Below are positions 7,282 through 16,888 of a stretch of 64,000 bases of DNA, in pieces. The notes under the pieces are model-generated. The model worked only from the letters and a program-made list of their open reading frames with translations, had not been told where the DNA came from and did not search any database. Position 1 is the first letter of the stretch. Each line of letters opens with the position of its first letter. The translations under genes and the position numbers were made by a program. Source of the DNA: Saccharomycopsis malanga (taxonomy: Eukaryota > Ascomycota > Saccharomycetes > Ascoideales > Saccharomycopsidaceae); assembly GCA_004014935.1 (NCBI GenBank), contig CP025324.1, forward strand, positions 2,480,501-2,544,500. Reading direction: 5' to 3'.

Positions 7282-10200
7282 ATGATGCAACCAAGAAGCA
7301 GAATATCGTCTAGTGAGGACATATTTGACCAGAGGTACAGGTTGATGCATCCAAGAGATGTGTATTCGTTAAATGGGACATTGCCGTTGGACACTAGCAT
7401 GCAGGTGGAATTAGGGTTGCACACTGATGGGATAGTGTCCAAGTATCCAGATTTCAGTCCATGGTATCATACAGTACGGGAAGATGAGATTGCAGTCAAC
7501 AATCTACTGCGGGGCACAGTTGAGCGTCCTATTGTGAATAATGAGCTACTACTGGCCAGAAATATGATCCACAACTATTTACGGGATGTCCCGTCGTCAG
7601 GTGCGTCTGGCGGACATTATTATGACATGCTGGAAAGCCGGACTGCAGGCAGTAATGATGCAGATGGTGCAGGTGCTGAATGCGAAAGCTCTATAGCACT
7701 TCTTTCCAAACACATGTTGGAAACAATAGAAAAGAGAAACAATTACAATCGTATAATTACAAAATCGACGTTCAAGCCGCCACCTAGAGTTACTTTGACT
7801 GAACAGAAAAAGGAAATATGGTTGAAAAACTTGGCCAACAGTTGTATCAGTTTGAGAAAATTGTCCAGAACAATTCCTCATGGGATTCGAAACAAGACTT
7901 TGTTAGACCAGCTTATACTGAAAAGGGTCCCTACAGATCGAGCAATATGGTTTATCAAATGCATTGGGTTGAACGAATTGCGGCTGTTGAAGAGAAAAAC
8001 CGGCAATGGGTATGGCCCCATTGGCGAAAGTAGCATCAGCAGTCCTATTGTAGCTAACAGTCATCATTCTGTAGGAGACAATGTGGATAACGAGGCCGCA
8101 TGGGTCAACGAATGGACCAAACAGCTTACCAACTATTTAGAAAATGTGGTGGCCAAACCGTTTCAGGACGTAGATGGAGACTCTGATGCCCAGAGCTGCA
8201 AGTTCAAAATCTCTTATATGAATGAGCTTGTGAGACAGTTGTTCATCGAGAATCTTATCAATAAGAAACTATTTCTCAGCATTCTAATCAGCTCCATCTT
8301 TGAAAAAGCTCTGGGACTTGATGAGATATACATATTATTGACTGTGTATATCAAAGGTTTTATGGGAGTTATTCTCAAGAACTTTATTCTTGAGACCTTT
8401 TACGCACAAAATGAGGAGGATGACAAGTCTTTCTACACCAGCATGTTGAAAAAACTAGTGGAGCTCTTGATCTTGAAATACGAGCATGTCTTCAATCTTG
8501 ACAATATAAATGGCAAACTCAACAGCTCTTCGAACACCCCCAACAGCATCATGAGTCTAGATAAGCCTGTTCCTACTCCCACCTTGGGAAAAGCTCTCAC
8601 GGGCCAGAACGTTCCTTTGGCTCTGACTCCTAATCTCCAAGTCAACACTGCTCATAACATCTCTCTGGCTCCTATACAAAGCCCGTATGGCTTGAACTCC
8701 ATCAATTCGCCGTTTGACGCTGAGTATCCCGATACTAGTTCGGAGGATGTGAAGAAACTATCGACGCTGGTGAAAAAATTGAAAAAAACGCTTTTGACGA
8801 ACATAAAAATATTTCTCATGAATTTGTTCATACTAAACAACGGAGAATTGTTTCTCTTGCCTAGAAACTGGGAAACATTGAAGGAAATCCTCATCAAACA
8901 TAACATTTTAAATACAAAGCCGTCTGTAGAGTTGTTGCGTCCACCAGAAGACTACGAAGCCGGCATAGACCAGGAGGACGTTTTGGTGGATAGTAACTCG
9001 ATATTGAAGCATGGAATCGACTTGAACTTTCAATGGGATAACTTCATTGTGCGAAACAACACAAGAATCATGTTGAAAAAACCTTTTGAGCTGATTAGTT
9101 TCCGTAATGAGTCTTTACATGACAACATTCGTCATGAGATTCCTATTCTAGTAGAAAATCGCAAACCTTTTCCAAAAGGCACTTCAAAAAAAAACAATTA
9201 CTTACCGCAATCTTTGGTTTCGTCCAAAAACATGTTTTACAACATAATCCGACTTCTTAACCAAGTAGCAAACTACCAATTCTTCTATATTGAAAATGTA
9301 AAGCCCACCAAGCCTGTCAAGAACTCTGGTCTGCCAGAAGGGTTCCAGAAAAAACTTGATGAGTTGCTCGACTTGCTCTTTGGCGATTTCAAGGCTGTCC
9401 CGTTGAATGGCAAGCCTAAAGAGGACAGTCCAGGAGAAAGTGATGCAAGCAGTGTCGTCCGCCAGAAGTTGCGTATGTTGCTCAAATGGTGTGTTATCAA
9501 TATGTATCAAGACGACACAGAGCATATGGTCAATACAAAGAAATACAAGGACTTCAAAAAGGTGTATTTGGCGGTTTATGTGATAAAACAAGCGATTTCC
9601 AAGTTCAGATCCAGTTTCTCTGATGTGGAAACCAAAAGATCACCTTCAGAGTTGAATACCGATGATGAAACTCCAGAAGTGGAACTGTCCGCTGTGAAAA
9701 AGAAACAACAGGTGAGCAGTTTCAAACTTTTCTTGCAAAGTGAGATCTTGGAACTTATTTTCTGTATCAATCAGGAGATTTGCAAAGAAGAGGATGACGG
9801 CGGCTTCCAACTTGCTATGGAAGAAATCTTCATGTCTGAGGATGTCACCATTATCAATCCTGGCCAGTTGGAACCCCTTATCAATGGAACGAAGAAACAC
9901 AGTAAACCTTCAATAGAGGAAACTCAATTGGCAATCGACAATACAAACCTTGAGTCTTTATTATTATTGATAAACTCTCTACTTGATTCCAAAATCATCA
10001 GTATAAATGCCTATTTACGAAAATTGATTTCTTCAGGGCTCTTGTATCTCAAAAGCACGAAAGATTTCCGCAATTTGAACCTCCTACAATATTTCATTTT
10101 AAAAAATATGAGTGTCAAAGTCAATAACAGCTCTGCTAATAATACTCAGTTCAACTTAATATTGAAAAACTTGAAAAACAATTTAACATCGCAGCACATC

Positions 10201-13077
10201 AGCTATTCAAACATATTGATCACTCGTCTATTGGAGAAAAAGGATAATCTTTCTATCAACGAAAAGATTAAGATTGGACAGGAGATCATACGGGATAAAG
10301 TCATTGAGTTTTTCTTTTATGACCGGCAAAATAGTAATGAATATGACATGACATTCTTGTTTGATTCTGAAATTGGAATCAAGACATATTTGGCAAGTTG
10401 GTTGTATCTCGTTTTCCAACAACGAATGCTTGGGGCTAACGAGGAGGAAAATAGTATCAACATCACTACTAGCAAATTATCCTTGTTGTTGGAATTGTTT
10501 GCTGGCCTAGATAAATTAGATTATTATTTCAACTTGACTAGAATCTTCTTGGCAATCCATATCACCTCTGATTTCATCGTGCTAGAAGAACAAAAAAACA
10601 ACTTGATACGGCTCAGTTTCGGATACTCTGAGCTATATTACATGTTGAACATGATGTGGTATCATCTAGATATCATGAATTATTTCGTAGACTGCGCTGA
10701 TGTCGAGGTTGAGTTCGAGTCTAAGTTTTCTTTGGTCATCAAATCCATCAACTTTGAGCCTCCGGTAAGAAAAGAGTATTATATTCAATCGGTAGAATAT
10801 TTAAAGCTTGTAGTGAACAATTATTTGAAACTCAACGATCTCACCAATAGTATGGAGGAAACACATATTGTGAGTAGCTCAATGTTAAATTCTTACAATT
10901 TCATAGATTTCTGGAAGTTTTTCCTAAAAAATTTCGAAGATTACGAACAGATTTCGAAAACCACCACTGGGGGAGAAAACACAACATTGAATAACCTCAA
11001 AAACCAGTTGGCATACCTAATAACAGAACCCAGTTTTTTCAACACGATTGAGGAAAATAGCATGTTTGCCAAGTTGATAGAAGAAACCAGGGTGGTGAAA
11101 GTTGAAAAGTATTTATCCCCTGACGAGTTTCTGGAAAATTGTGAACAATTAATGAATGTGTTTTTCAAACAAGTGGAGCAAGAGGATTTAACTGTGTCTT
11201 CTAGATTTACTATTCCCAGATCGTATTCTCGTATTGTAGAGTTGTTGCTCTTATTGAAGAGACACAATGCACTGCGGTTTGACTCTATATTATTAGGACA
11301 CCTTCAAGAGATATTCAACCAAACACCCGCTTTGCTGAATGGGGCTTGGATCAAATTGCTCTATTTATTGGTGGCCTATGAGTTGATAGATATACGCACT
11401 TTATTGATAGGTCTCATAGATAAGGAGATGGCACGAGCAAATACAAAGGATACCAGAAGATGGAAACAGGAAGAGTATTCCATCAGTAAAAAATTCAATT
11501 TTGCCAAAAGCTTGAATTCCATTATTTCTAAGAAACCAGACAATTTCCAAAAACCTGTAAATATCATAAATGTGATATTCAACCTCTTGGAAGAGAATTT
11601 GACCAAGTTCGAAACAACACTCACCAACTTCGAGATACACAACATACAAAGTAAACGGTTATGGTTTAAAACAAATAATCGAAACGATTATAGCGATCTT
11701 ATGGTTCTGTTGTTGTACACCAACTTTGAAAAACCTGTTGAGCTGCATTGTTTGCAATTTCTATCCGAGATGATATACAGCGATTTAGATCTGGTGATCA
11801 CCAAGGTTGTTCATAACACAAAAATAGACAGTAATGAGACATTGCGATATCTAAACAAAATGTTGAAGTGCTCGCTAAGTGTGGAAAATGGGTTCGAAGA
11901 CCTACACAATGTTGAGGATCTTCATAAATTGGTCAATATCGTGAATGAATACAATTTGCCAATCTGTCAAGTAATTCTTCTGACTATTCTCACTAAAGGC
12001 ACTATAAGCCTACAAAAAGATCCTGCTCCATTAATCTACGAAACCTTACTTAGAATATTAGTACAATGTTACATCTCTAACATTTCTAACAGCTTTAATC
12101 CTAGCATTGCTCTTGTTGGGGATTTATTTCTCTGTTTACCAGAAGATTTGAAACATGTGTTATTAAAACAAGCTGAAAAATTGTTTTTGAGATCACCCAC
12201 ATTCCCTCAAATCACTCTTCTATCAGAAGCCAAAAATGTTACTGGATTTCCTACTGTATCAAACCCAAAGGTTCATAAGTTCAACAACTTTGTGCCTTAC
12301 ATTGCTGTGATTATCACTTCTATCGCAAGAAATTTGGGCACCAGCTTGCCACCTGTTGATGAGGATCTTGCATCTGCATTATTGACTTCCCTGCAAACCA
12401 TCCTTAAAACCATCAACGAGAACATTAAGAATGATAAGATTTTAGCGAAAAGCATATTTATCTATTTGAAAATTCTCTTGATCCATAAAATATCCATTGT
12501 CCAGTTGTTGCACCGTAGAAACTCGCCCATCACCGAACGCTTTGTCAATGGGTACTTGGTGCCAATGCTAAAAAGCGCATTTTTCCAGAAACACAATCAA
12601 TTACGTAACATCCTCTATGATTTGCTCTTTTCCCTAAAATCAAACTCGGAAGAGTTGAACAGGACCAAAACTCATTTTGATAATCCCGAAAGAAACCTTA
12701 CTGAAGCAGTTGATAATGGTGCAGACTTTTCCAGGCAAACACATAACGTATATCCTAATTCACCTCTTACAGGCACCTCTCCAGGGACTTTGAGAACCAA
12801 TATCAACTTGCCTAAGCTCAATAATGATGATTTGAACATAGAGTTGACCAAAAAACTTTTAATTCAACTTCACGACACTGATGATCTTGCAGCTCAAAGC
12901 AACGAAAGACTATATAATGAACTTGTGCTTTATGACATGAACACCGGAGAATTTAGCGACTTGGCTCTCAAACCGTTTGATTTGTTAGAAGACTCCAATC
13001 CAGTCACTAACATCAATGACACTTCTATCAGTTTGAGATACTTTGGAGCCATTGTCGATAAAAAGAATCCACCATAA
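7282..13077 (+). CDS. SRB8: Mediator kinase-module subunit Med12/Srb8
   Basis: Subunit of the CDK8 kinase module (Srb8-Srb9-Srb10-Srb11), which reversibly associates with core Mediator and mostly represses transcription. The protein has 1931 residues from the first ATG of its frame (7282; codons before this have no Met). This is longer than S. cerevisiae Srb8 (1427). The Med12 N-terminal signature lies at about residues 188-235: LSRTIPHGIRNKTLLDQLIL, then RAIWFIKCIGLNELR. The middle is a long alpha-helical region rich in Leu, Asn and Lys, typical of fungal Med12. A low-complexity Ser/Pro/Asn stretch sits near residues 415-480. No introns are needed. Many minor frames across it on both strands are shadows. 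Confidence 0.93.
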   Translation: MMQPRSRISSSEDIFDQRYRLMHPRDVYSLNGTLPLDTSMQVELGLHTDGIVSKYPDFSPWYHTVREDEIAVNNLLRGTVERPIVNNELLLARNMIHNYLRDVPSSGASGGHYYDMLESRTAGSNDADGAGAECESSIALLSKHMLETIEKRNNYNRIITKSTFKPPPRVTLTEQKKEIWLKNLANSCISLRKLSRTIPHGIRNKTLLDQLILKRVPTDRAIWFIKCIGLNELRLLKRKTGNGYGPIGESSISSPIVANSHHSVGDNVDNEAAWVNEWTKQLTNYLENVVAKPFQDVDGDSDAQSCKFKISYMNELVRQLFIENLINKKLFLSILISSIFEKALGLDEIYILLTVYIKGFMGVILKNFILETFYAQNEEDDKSFYTSMLKKLVELLILKYEHVFNLDNINGKLNSSSNTPNSIMSLDKPVPTPTLGKALTGQNVPLALTPNLQVNTAHNISLAPIQSPYGLNSINSPFDAEYPDTSSEDVKKLSTLVKKLKKTLLTNIKIFLMNLFILNNGELFLLPRNWETLKEILIKHNILNTKPSVELLRPPEDYEAGIDQEDVLVDSNSILKHGIDLNFQWDNFIVRNNTRIMLKKPFELISFRNESLHDNIRHEIPILVENRKPFPKGTSKKNNYLPQSLVSSKNMFYNIIRLLNQVANYQFFYIENVKPTKPVKNSGLPEGFQKKLDELLDLLFGDFKAVPLNGKPKEDSPGESDASSVVRQKLRMLLKWCVINMYQDDTEHMVNTKKYKDFKKVYLAVYVIKQAISKFRSSFSDVETKRSPSELNTDDETPEVELSAVKKKQQVSSFKLFLQSEILELIFCINQEICKEEDDGGFQLAMEEIFMSEDVTIINPGQLEPLINGTKKHSKPSIEETQLAIDNTNLESLLLLINSLLDSKIISINAYLRKLISSGLLYLKSTKDFRNLNLLQYFILKNMSVKVNNSSANNTQFNLILKNLKNNLTSQHISYSNILITRLLEKKDNLSINEKIKIGQEIIRDKVIEFFFYDRQNSNEYDMTFLFDSEIGIKTYLASWLYLVFQQRMLGANEEENSINITTSKLSLLLELFAGLDKLDYYFNLTRIFLAIHITSDFIVLEEQKNNLIRLSFGYSELYYMLNMMWYHLDIMNYFVDCADVEVEFESKFSLVIKSINFEPPVRKEYYIQSVEYLKLVVNNYLKLNDLTNSMEETHIVSSSMLNSYNFIDFWKFFLKNFEDYEQISKTTTGGENTTLNNLKNQLAYLITEPSFFNTIEENSMFAKLIEETRVVKVEKYLSPDEFLENCEQLMNVFFKQVEQEDLTVSSRFTIPRSYSRIVELLLLLKRHNALRFDSILLGHLQEIFNQTPALLNGAWIKLLYLLVAYELIDIRTLLIGLIDKEMARANTKDTRRWKQEEYSISKKFNFAKSLNSIISKKPDNFQKPVNIINVIFNLLEENLTKFETTLTNFEIHNIQSKRLWFKTNNRNDYSDLMVLLLYTNFEKPVELHCLQFLSEMIYSDLDLVITKVVHNTKIDSNETLRYLNKMLKCSLSVENGFEDLHNVEDLHKLVNIVNEYNLPICQVILLTILTKGTISLQKDPAPLIYETLLRILVQCYISNISNSFNPSIALVGDLFLCLPEDLKHVLLKQAEKLFLRSPTFPQITLLSEAKNVTGFPTVSNPKVHKFNNFVPYIAVIITSIARNLGTSLPPVDEDLASALLTSLQTILKTINENIKNDKILAKSIFIYLKILLIHKISIVQLLHRRNSPITERFVNGYLVPMLKSAFFQKHNQLRNILYDLLFSLKSNSEELNRTKTHFDNPERNLTEAVDNGADFSRQTHNVYPNSPLTGTSPGTLRTNINLPKLNNDDLNIELTKKLLIQLHDTDDLAAQSNERLYNELVLYDMNTGEFSDLALKPFDLLEDSNPVTNINDTSISLRYFGAIVDKKNPP

Positions 13078-13708
13078 AGCGTGAGCTATATGTGCTATAT
13101 AGAGCTGATAATTATTATAAGTAAGGTAGGGAAAGTTTTGGTTTGGCGTAGCTGGAAATGGCTTACTGGTTTGATTTGGCTCCAAGTTTGACAATGCATA
13201 GCTGGCTTGATGGAAAGAGGCAGCCCAGTTTGAACCAGCCTTTCTGATGAATTCGGAGATGTTGAACAAGCAACTACTTATTTTCAGGCATAATGCGCTT
13301 TATTTAATTGGTAAATTTACATAGTGATAGCAGGCAGCAGGTTTATTGATTCTAGATATTTTTCAGTTGTTCAATGTTTGGTAAGATTTTCTTTGAAAAA
13401 TTATAGATAATAAAGGTAGCATCTACAGTGCTCTAAAGCCAGTATAGCCATTTTCAATGGTACCCTGGTTTGAGGCAAACTTTTGAAAATATTCAAGAAA
13501 TAATGTGATGAGTTTAGTCAAGAAGGAAAAGCTTTTGGCTACTGTGGATAGGTAAGGCGAAGCGTATATTGAGATATAGATGTGCCACTACGGGTTTTAC
13601 TGCTTTGGAATGAGATATAGTCGTAATAACTAGATTAACGAGACTTTGAATTATGATTTTGTTAGATTTATTATTCTTTATATTAAATGTCTACATTTAC
13701 GATTTGAG

Positions 13709-13755
13709 AACGGAACTGGTATGTACTGGGCTTGAAATATAAAACTATTATTATT
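13709..13755 (+). mobile_element. 5'-truncated SINE copy D with perfect 14-bp target-site duplication
   Basis: Only the last 47 bp of the element is present: AACTGGTATGTACTGGGCTT followed by GAAATATA and a (TTA)n tail. The 14-bp sequence ATTTACGATTTGAG flanks it exactly on both sides (13695-13708 and 13756-13769). A 3' end with a tail, 5' truncation and a target-site duplication together are the hallmark of target-primed reverse transcription. Confidence 0.88.
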
Positions 13756-14618
13756 ATTTACGATTTGAGCCTGGAAACACATGTTTTACCTGCAAAAAAA
13801 AAGGGCAATTGTCTTTATGAGACTTACTCTTTAGCTGTCTTTGTTGGATGACTGGGGTTTTACAAGAAATAAACAGAAAAATCAAGGAATTGTTTTATTG
13901 GTTAATAGTATTTTTTTTCAAGTATTGCAATATACGTGACTAAAAGTATAATTTACTTAATGTGTTGCGCAGGTGTGATAATTATGTATAAATGTCTATC
14001 TTTGGGTAACCGATAGGTCGACCCTTATATTTACCTAGTTATTGTTATCTCATTGGATTGGCGTATTTTTCGACTTGCACACTCACAATTGTGCTTGGAG
14101 ACACTAGTGAGTGCAAATGTCTGGCAAATGACCTAAACACGGTACTATTAATTGTTCCCCTGCCCATCGAGTAGTAGATGGGTATGTAAGTTTTTAGTCC
14201 TCTTAGTATAGTACTCCACTACAAACCAGCCATTGCAAAACAACAATGCTCTTGCTTCCATATAACCACTACCATTATGGAAATATATAAATGACAATTT
14301 ACACCAATGGCTTTTAGTTTATTTACGCTATATTAGACCCTACGTAACATGTGCACCTTATCGGTTATCATGATCCTGATTACCGTACGACTTCCAAACC
14401 ACCAGCTCGAAAAGCGCCATACTAAAGCCACCTTGGAACCCTTTCTACAACCCCCATTAGACAAGCGCCTTCTATAGAGACCCTGGCTTCTGAGCATCGT
14501 TTAGATAGTAAGGGCCCCCCACTAGCAATTCACACCTGTTATCGCGAAAAACACCCCAACGGTCGTGCGCCCGCCGCAGTTTCCTAATAGGGACATCTCC
14601 GAGACGATGGACTCGGGC

Positions 14619-14626
14619 GTATATAA
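14619..14626 (+). promoter_or_regulatory. TATA box of LAP3
   Basis: GTATATAAAG lies about 90-97 bp upstream of the chosen LAP3 ATG, a usual distance for a yeast TATA element. No other strong TATA match lies closer. Confidence 0.5.
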
Positions 14627-14716
14627 AGTGTTTCATCCCCTGGAGTTGAAGATAAGCCAGTGTGGTTTTTTGGATTTCAGTGTTTACGACTTTCAAGACC
14701 TTTGAGAACAACCACA

Positions 14717-16237
14717 ATGGGTAACAACGCTTCCACCGCCACTTCTTCTTATTCTGCCAGACGTCAGAGCTCTGATAAGGAAACTTTGAATGAAAAGAGC
14801 TGCTATCAAGAAGATTTAGTCAACAGACTCCAGTCTCATTTATCGCTTGATAACGAGGCCAGAAACCAAGGACCTTCTACTTTCAGAGACTTGCCAAATC
14901 CGCTTGTCGCCGACAATATCACTGCGTGGGAATCCGACATCTTGTCAGTTCCTAAGAATGTGTTTGCCTTGAATGCATTCACCAAGAACGAGATCAAAAA
15001 CTTGCTCACCAAGAGATCCAGTAACATCAAGGACAACGAAAACATTTTCAATTTGAAGGTGGATGCCGAAGGCTCCCCTGTGACTAACCAAAAGAGTTCA
15101 GGAAGATGCTGGTTGTTTGCTTCCACCAACGTTTTCAGAGTGCCAGTGCAAAAGAAGTTCAATCTCACCAATTTCCAATTGTCCCAACAATACTTGTTCT
15201 TCTATGACAAATTGGAGAAGTCTAACCAGTTCTTGACCAATATTATCGATACCGCAGACGAGGACTTGGATGCCAGAGTCGTGTCCACGTTGTTCGCTGA
15301 TCCTATCAGTGACGGTGGCCAATGGACCATGGTTGTCAACTTGATTGAAAAGTACGGTGCCGTCCCACATAGCGTGTTCCCTGATGCTTATTCTGCAACC
15401 AGTAGTGGCACATTGAATCTTGTATTGGTCAACAAGTTGAAACAAGACGCCTTGGCCTTGAGAAGTTTGGTCACCGATAAGAGAACCTCTAAAGATGAAG
15501 TCCTTGCTTTGAAAGAGAAATATTTGAAGGAAGTATATAAAATCTTGACCTTGACCTTGGGTGTTCCTCCAAAGGCTGACGAAAAGTTCACTTGGGAATT
15601 TGTGGACAAATTTGAAAACTTCCACAAGTTTGAAGTCACCCCTCTTGAATTCTACAAGAAATTCATTGGCTACGACTTGCAAAACTATGTCTCATTAATC
15701 CATGACCCAAGAAATGAATACAACAAGTTGTATTCTGTCGACAAATTGAACAACATTGTTGGTGCTTCTCCAGTGCTTTACATTAATGTTCCAATCGATT
15801 ATTTGAAGGAGGTTATCATCAAAAACTTGAAGAATAATCAACCTGTTTTCTTTGGCTCTGATGTCGGCCAATACTTTGCTTCTAATGAAGGTATCTTGGA
15901 CCTCGACAATTTTGATTACGAACTTGGCTTCGACATCACCTTGAAATTGTCAAAGGCCGAAAGATTGCAGACCCACACCTCCCAAATGACCCATGCTATG
16001 GTCATCACCGGAGTCCATTTGCAAGACGGTAAGCCTGTCAGATGGAGAGTCGAAAACTCTTGGGGCCCAACCTCTGGTAAGGAAGGTTACTTGGTCATGA
16101 CTGACAACTGGTTCAATGAATACGTGTACCAAGCCGTCACCGACTTGTCCTACGCCTCTAAGGAAATCGCCCAAATTGCCAAGGGTGATGTTCACAAAAC
16201 ATTCCCATTGTGGGACCCAATGGGATCGTTAGCTTAA
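14717..16237 (+). CDS. LAP3: Bleomycin hydrolase / cysteine aminopeptidase (C1B)
   Basis: A hexameric self-compartmentalised cysteine peptidase that trims peptides, hydrolyses homocysteine thiolactone and inactivates bleomycin. The protein has 506 residues from the ATG at 14717. The papain-type triad is visible: Cys131 in SGRCWLFA, His426 in MTHAMVITGV and Asn447 in WRVENSWG. The C-terminal arm ends WDPMGSLA, which in the family reaches into the active site. The N-terminus is MGNNASTATSSYSARR, with Gly2 and Ser6 matching the N-myristoylation pattern MGxxxS/T. Codon use is strongly biased (TTG for Leu, AAG for Lys), as in highly expressed genes. The downstream flank is very T-rich. Confidence 0.96.
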   Translation: MGNNASTATSSYSARRQSSDKETLNEKSCYQEDLVNRLQSHLSLDNEARNQGPSTFRDLPNPLVADNITAWESDILSVPKNVFALNAFTKNEIKNLLTKRSSNIKDNENIFNLKVDAEGSPVTNQKSSGRCWLFASTNVFRVPVQKKFNLTNFQLSQQYLFFYDKLEKSNQFLTNIIDTADEDLDARVVSTLFADPISDGGQWTMVVNLIEKYGAVPHSVFPDAYSATSSGTLNLVLVNKLKQDALALRSLVTDKRTSKDEVLALKEKYLKEVYKILTLTLGVPPKADEKFTWEFVDKFENFHKFEVTPLEFYKKFIGYDLQNYVSLIHDPRNEYNKLYSVDKLNNIVGASPVLYINVPIDYLKEVIIKNLKNNQPVFFGSDVGQYFASNEGILDLDNFDYELGFDITLKLSKAERLQTHTSQMTHAMVITGVHLQDGKPVRWRVENSWGPTSGKEGYLVMTDNWFNEYVYQAVTDLSYASKEIAQIAKGDVHKTFPLWDPMGSLA

Positions 16238-16888
16238 TGCAACCCTGATTTTTTTTTTTTTTGTTTTTTTTTATATCACATATTTTGGTTTTTTTAAACT
16301 CTTTTTTTTTATCGCGGTTCTTTATGTTTCCTGGATGTTCGTCTGATTTCTGCTTTTACGTAACGCTAGCCCTTTTCTGAAACTTATACAATTGTTATAC
16401 ATTGATCTGAATTATGAAAAATACCCTTTGTAAGTTGGTTTATCAAAAGAACACCAAATCTATATATATTGGCTTACACACTAATAAATATTCTTTACAT
16501 TTTTGTAAATACTTTACTTTCTTGTATAATTTCCGAGAATTTTGAATATTCGATAAAAGACTGCTTAAAAAGTTACAAAAAATTACTAAGCTGATTAGAT
16601 CACTTGCTGGATTTTAGCCATGCGTGTCTCAATGCTACAATGCAGTGTAACATGATTTAAACCCTCATACTGATATATTATAATATGCTATACTAAAGTA
16701 TAGACATTTGTCATTATGGATAGTGTCTGATGTCCAGATGTGGTGTTCTGGTGTTGGTTTTTCACCATATCAGGAATATATAGCATCATCGGACATAATG
16801 GATGAAATATAAGCAATTATATGAGTAGCAGTGGTGGCAAAACCCAGTAATTATTTGTTGAAATACATAAAAGTTGTGTTTTTAGTCG
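16238..16888. other. Intergenic region LAP3-VMS1
   Basis: About 650 bp. It starts with long T-runs after the LAP3 stop (16251-16310), probably part of the 3' processing region. The remainder is AT-rich. No gene, RNA gene or repeat was recognised. Confidence 0.5.

Larger units (their letters stand above)
13078..14716. other. Long intergenic region SRB8-LAP3 with truncated SINE copy D and the LAP3 promoter
   Basis: About 1.6 kb without a supported gene. Copy D sits at 13709-13755 with its duplications. The last 350 bp is more GC-rich and is probably the LAP3 promoter, with TATATAAA at about 14619-14626, roughly 95 bp before the ATG. The 14,040-14,240 stretch shows short poly-T runs but no RNA gene that I can recognise. 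Confidence 0.5.
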
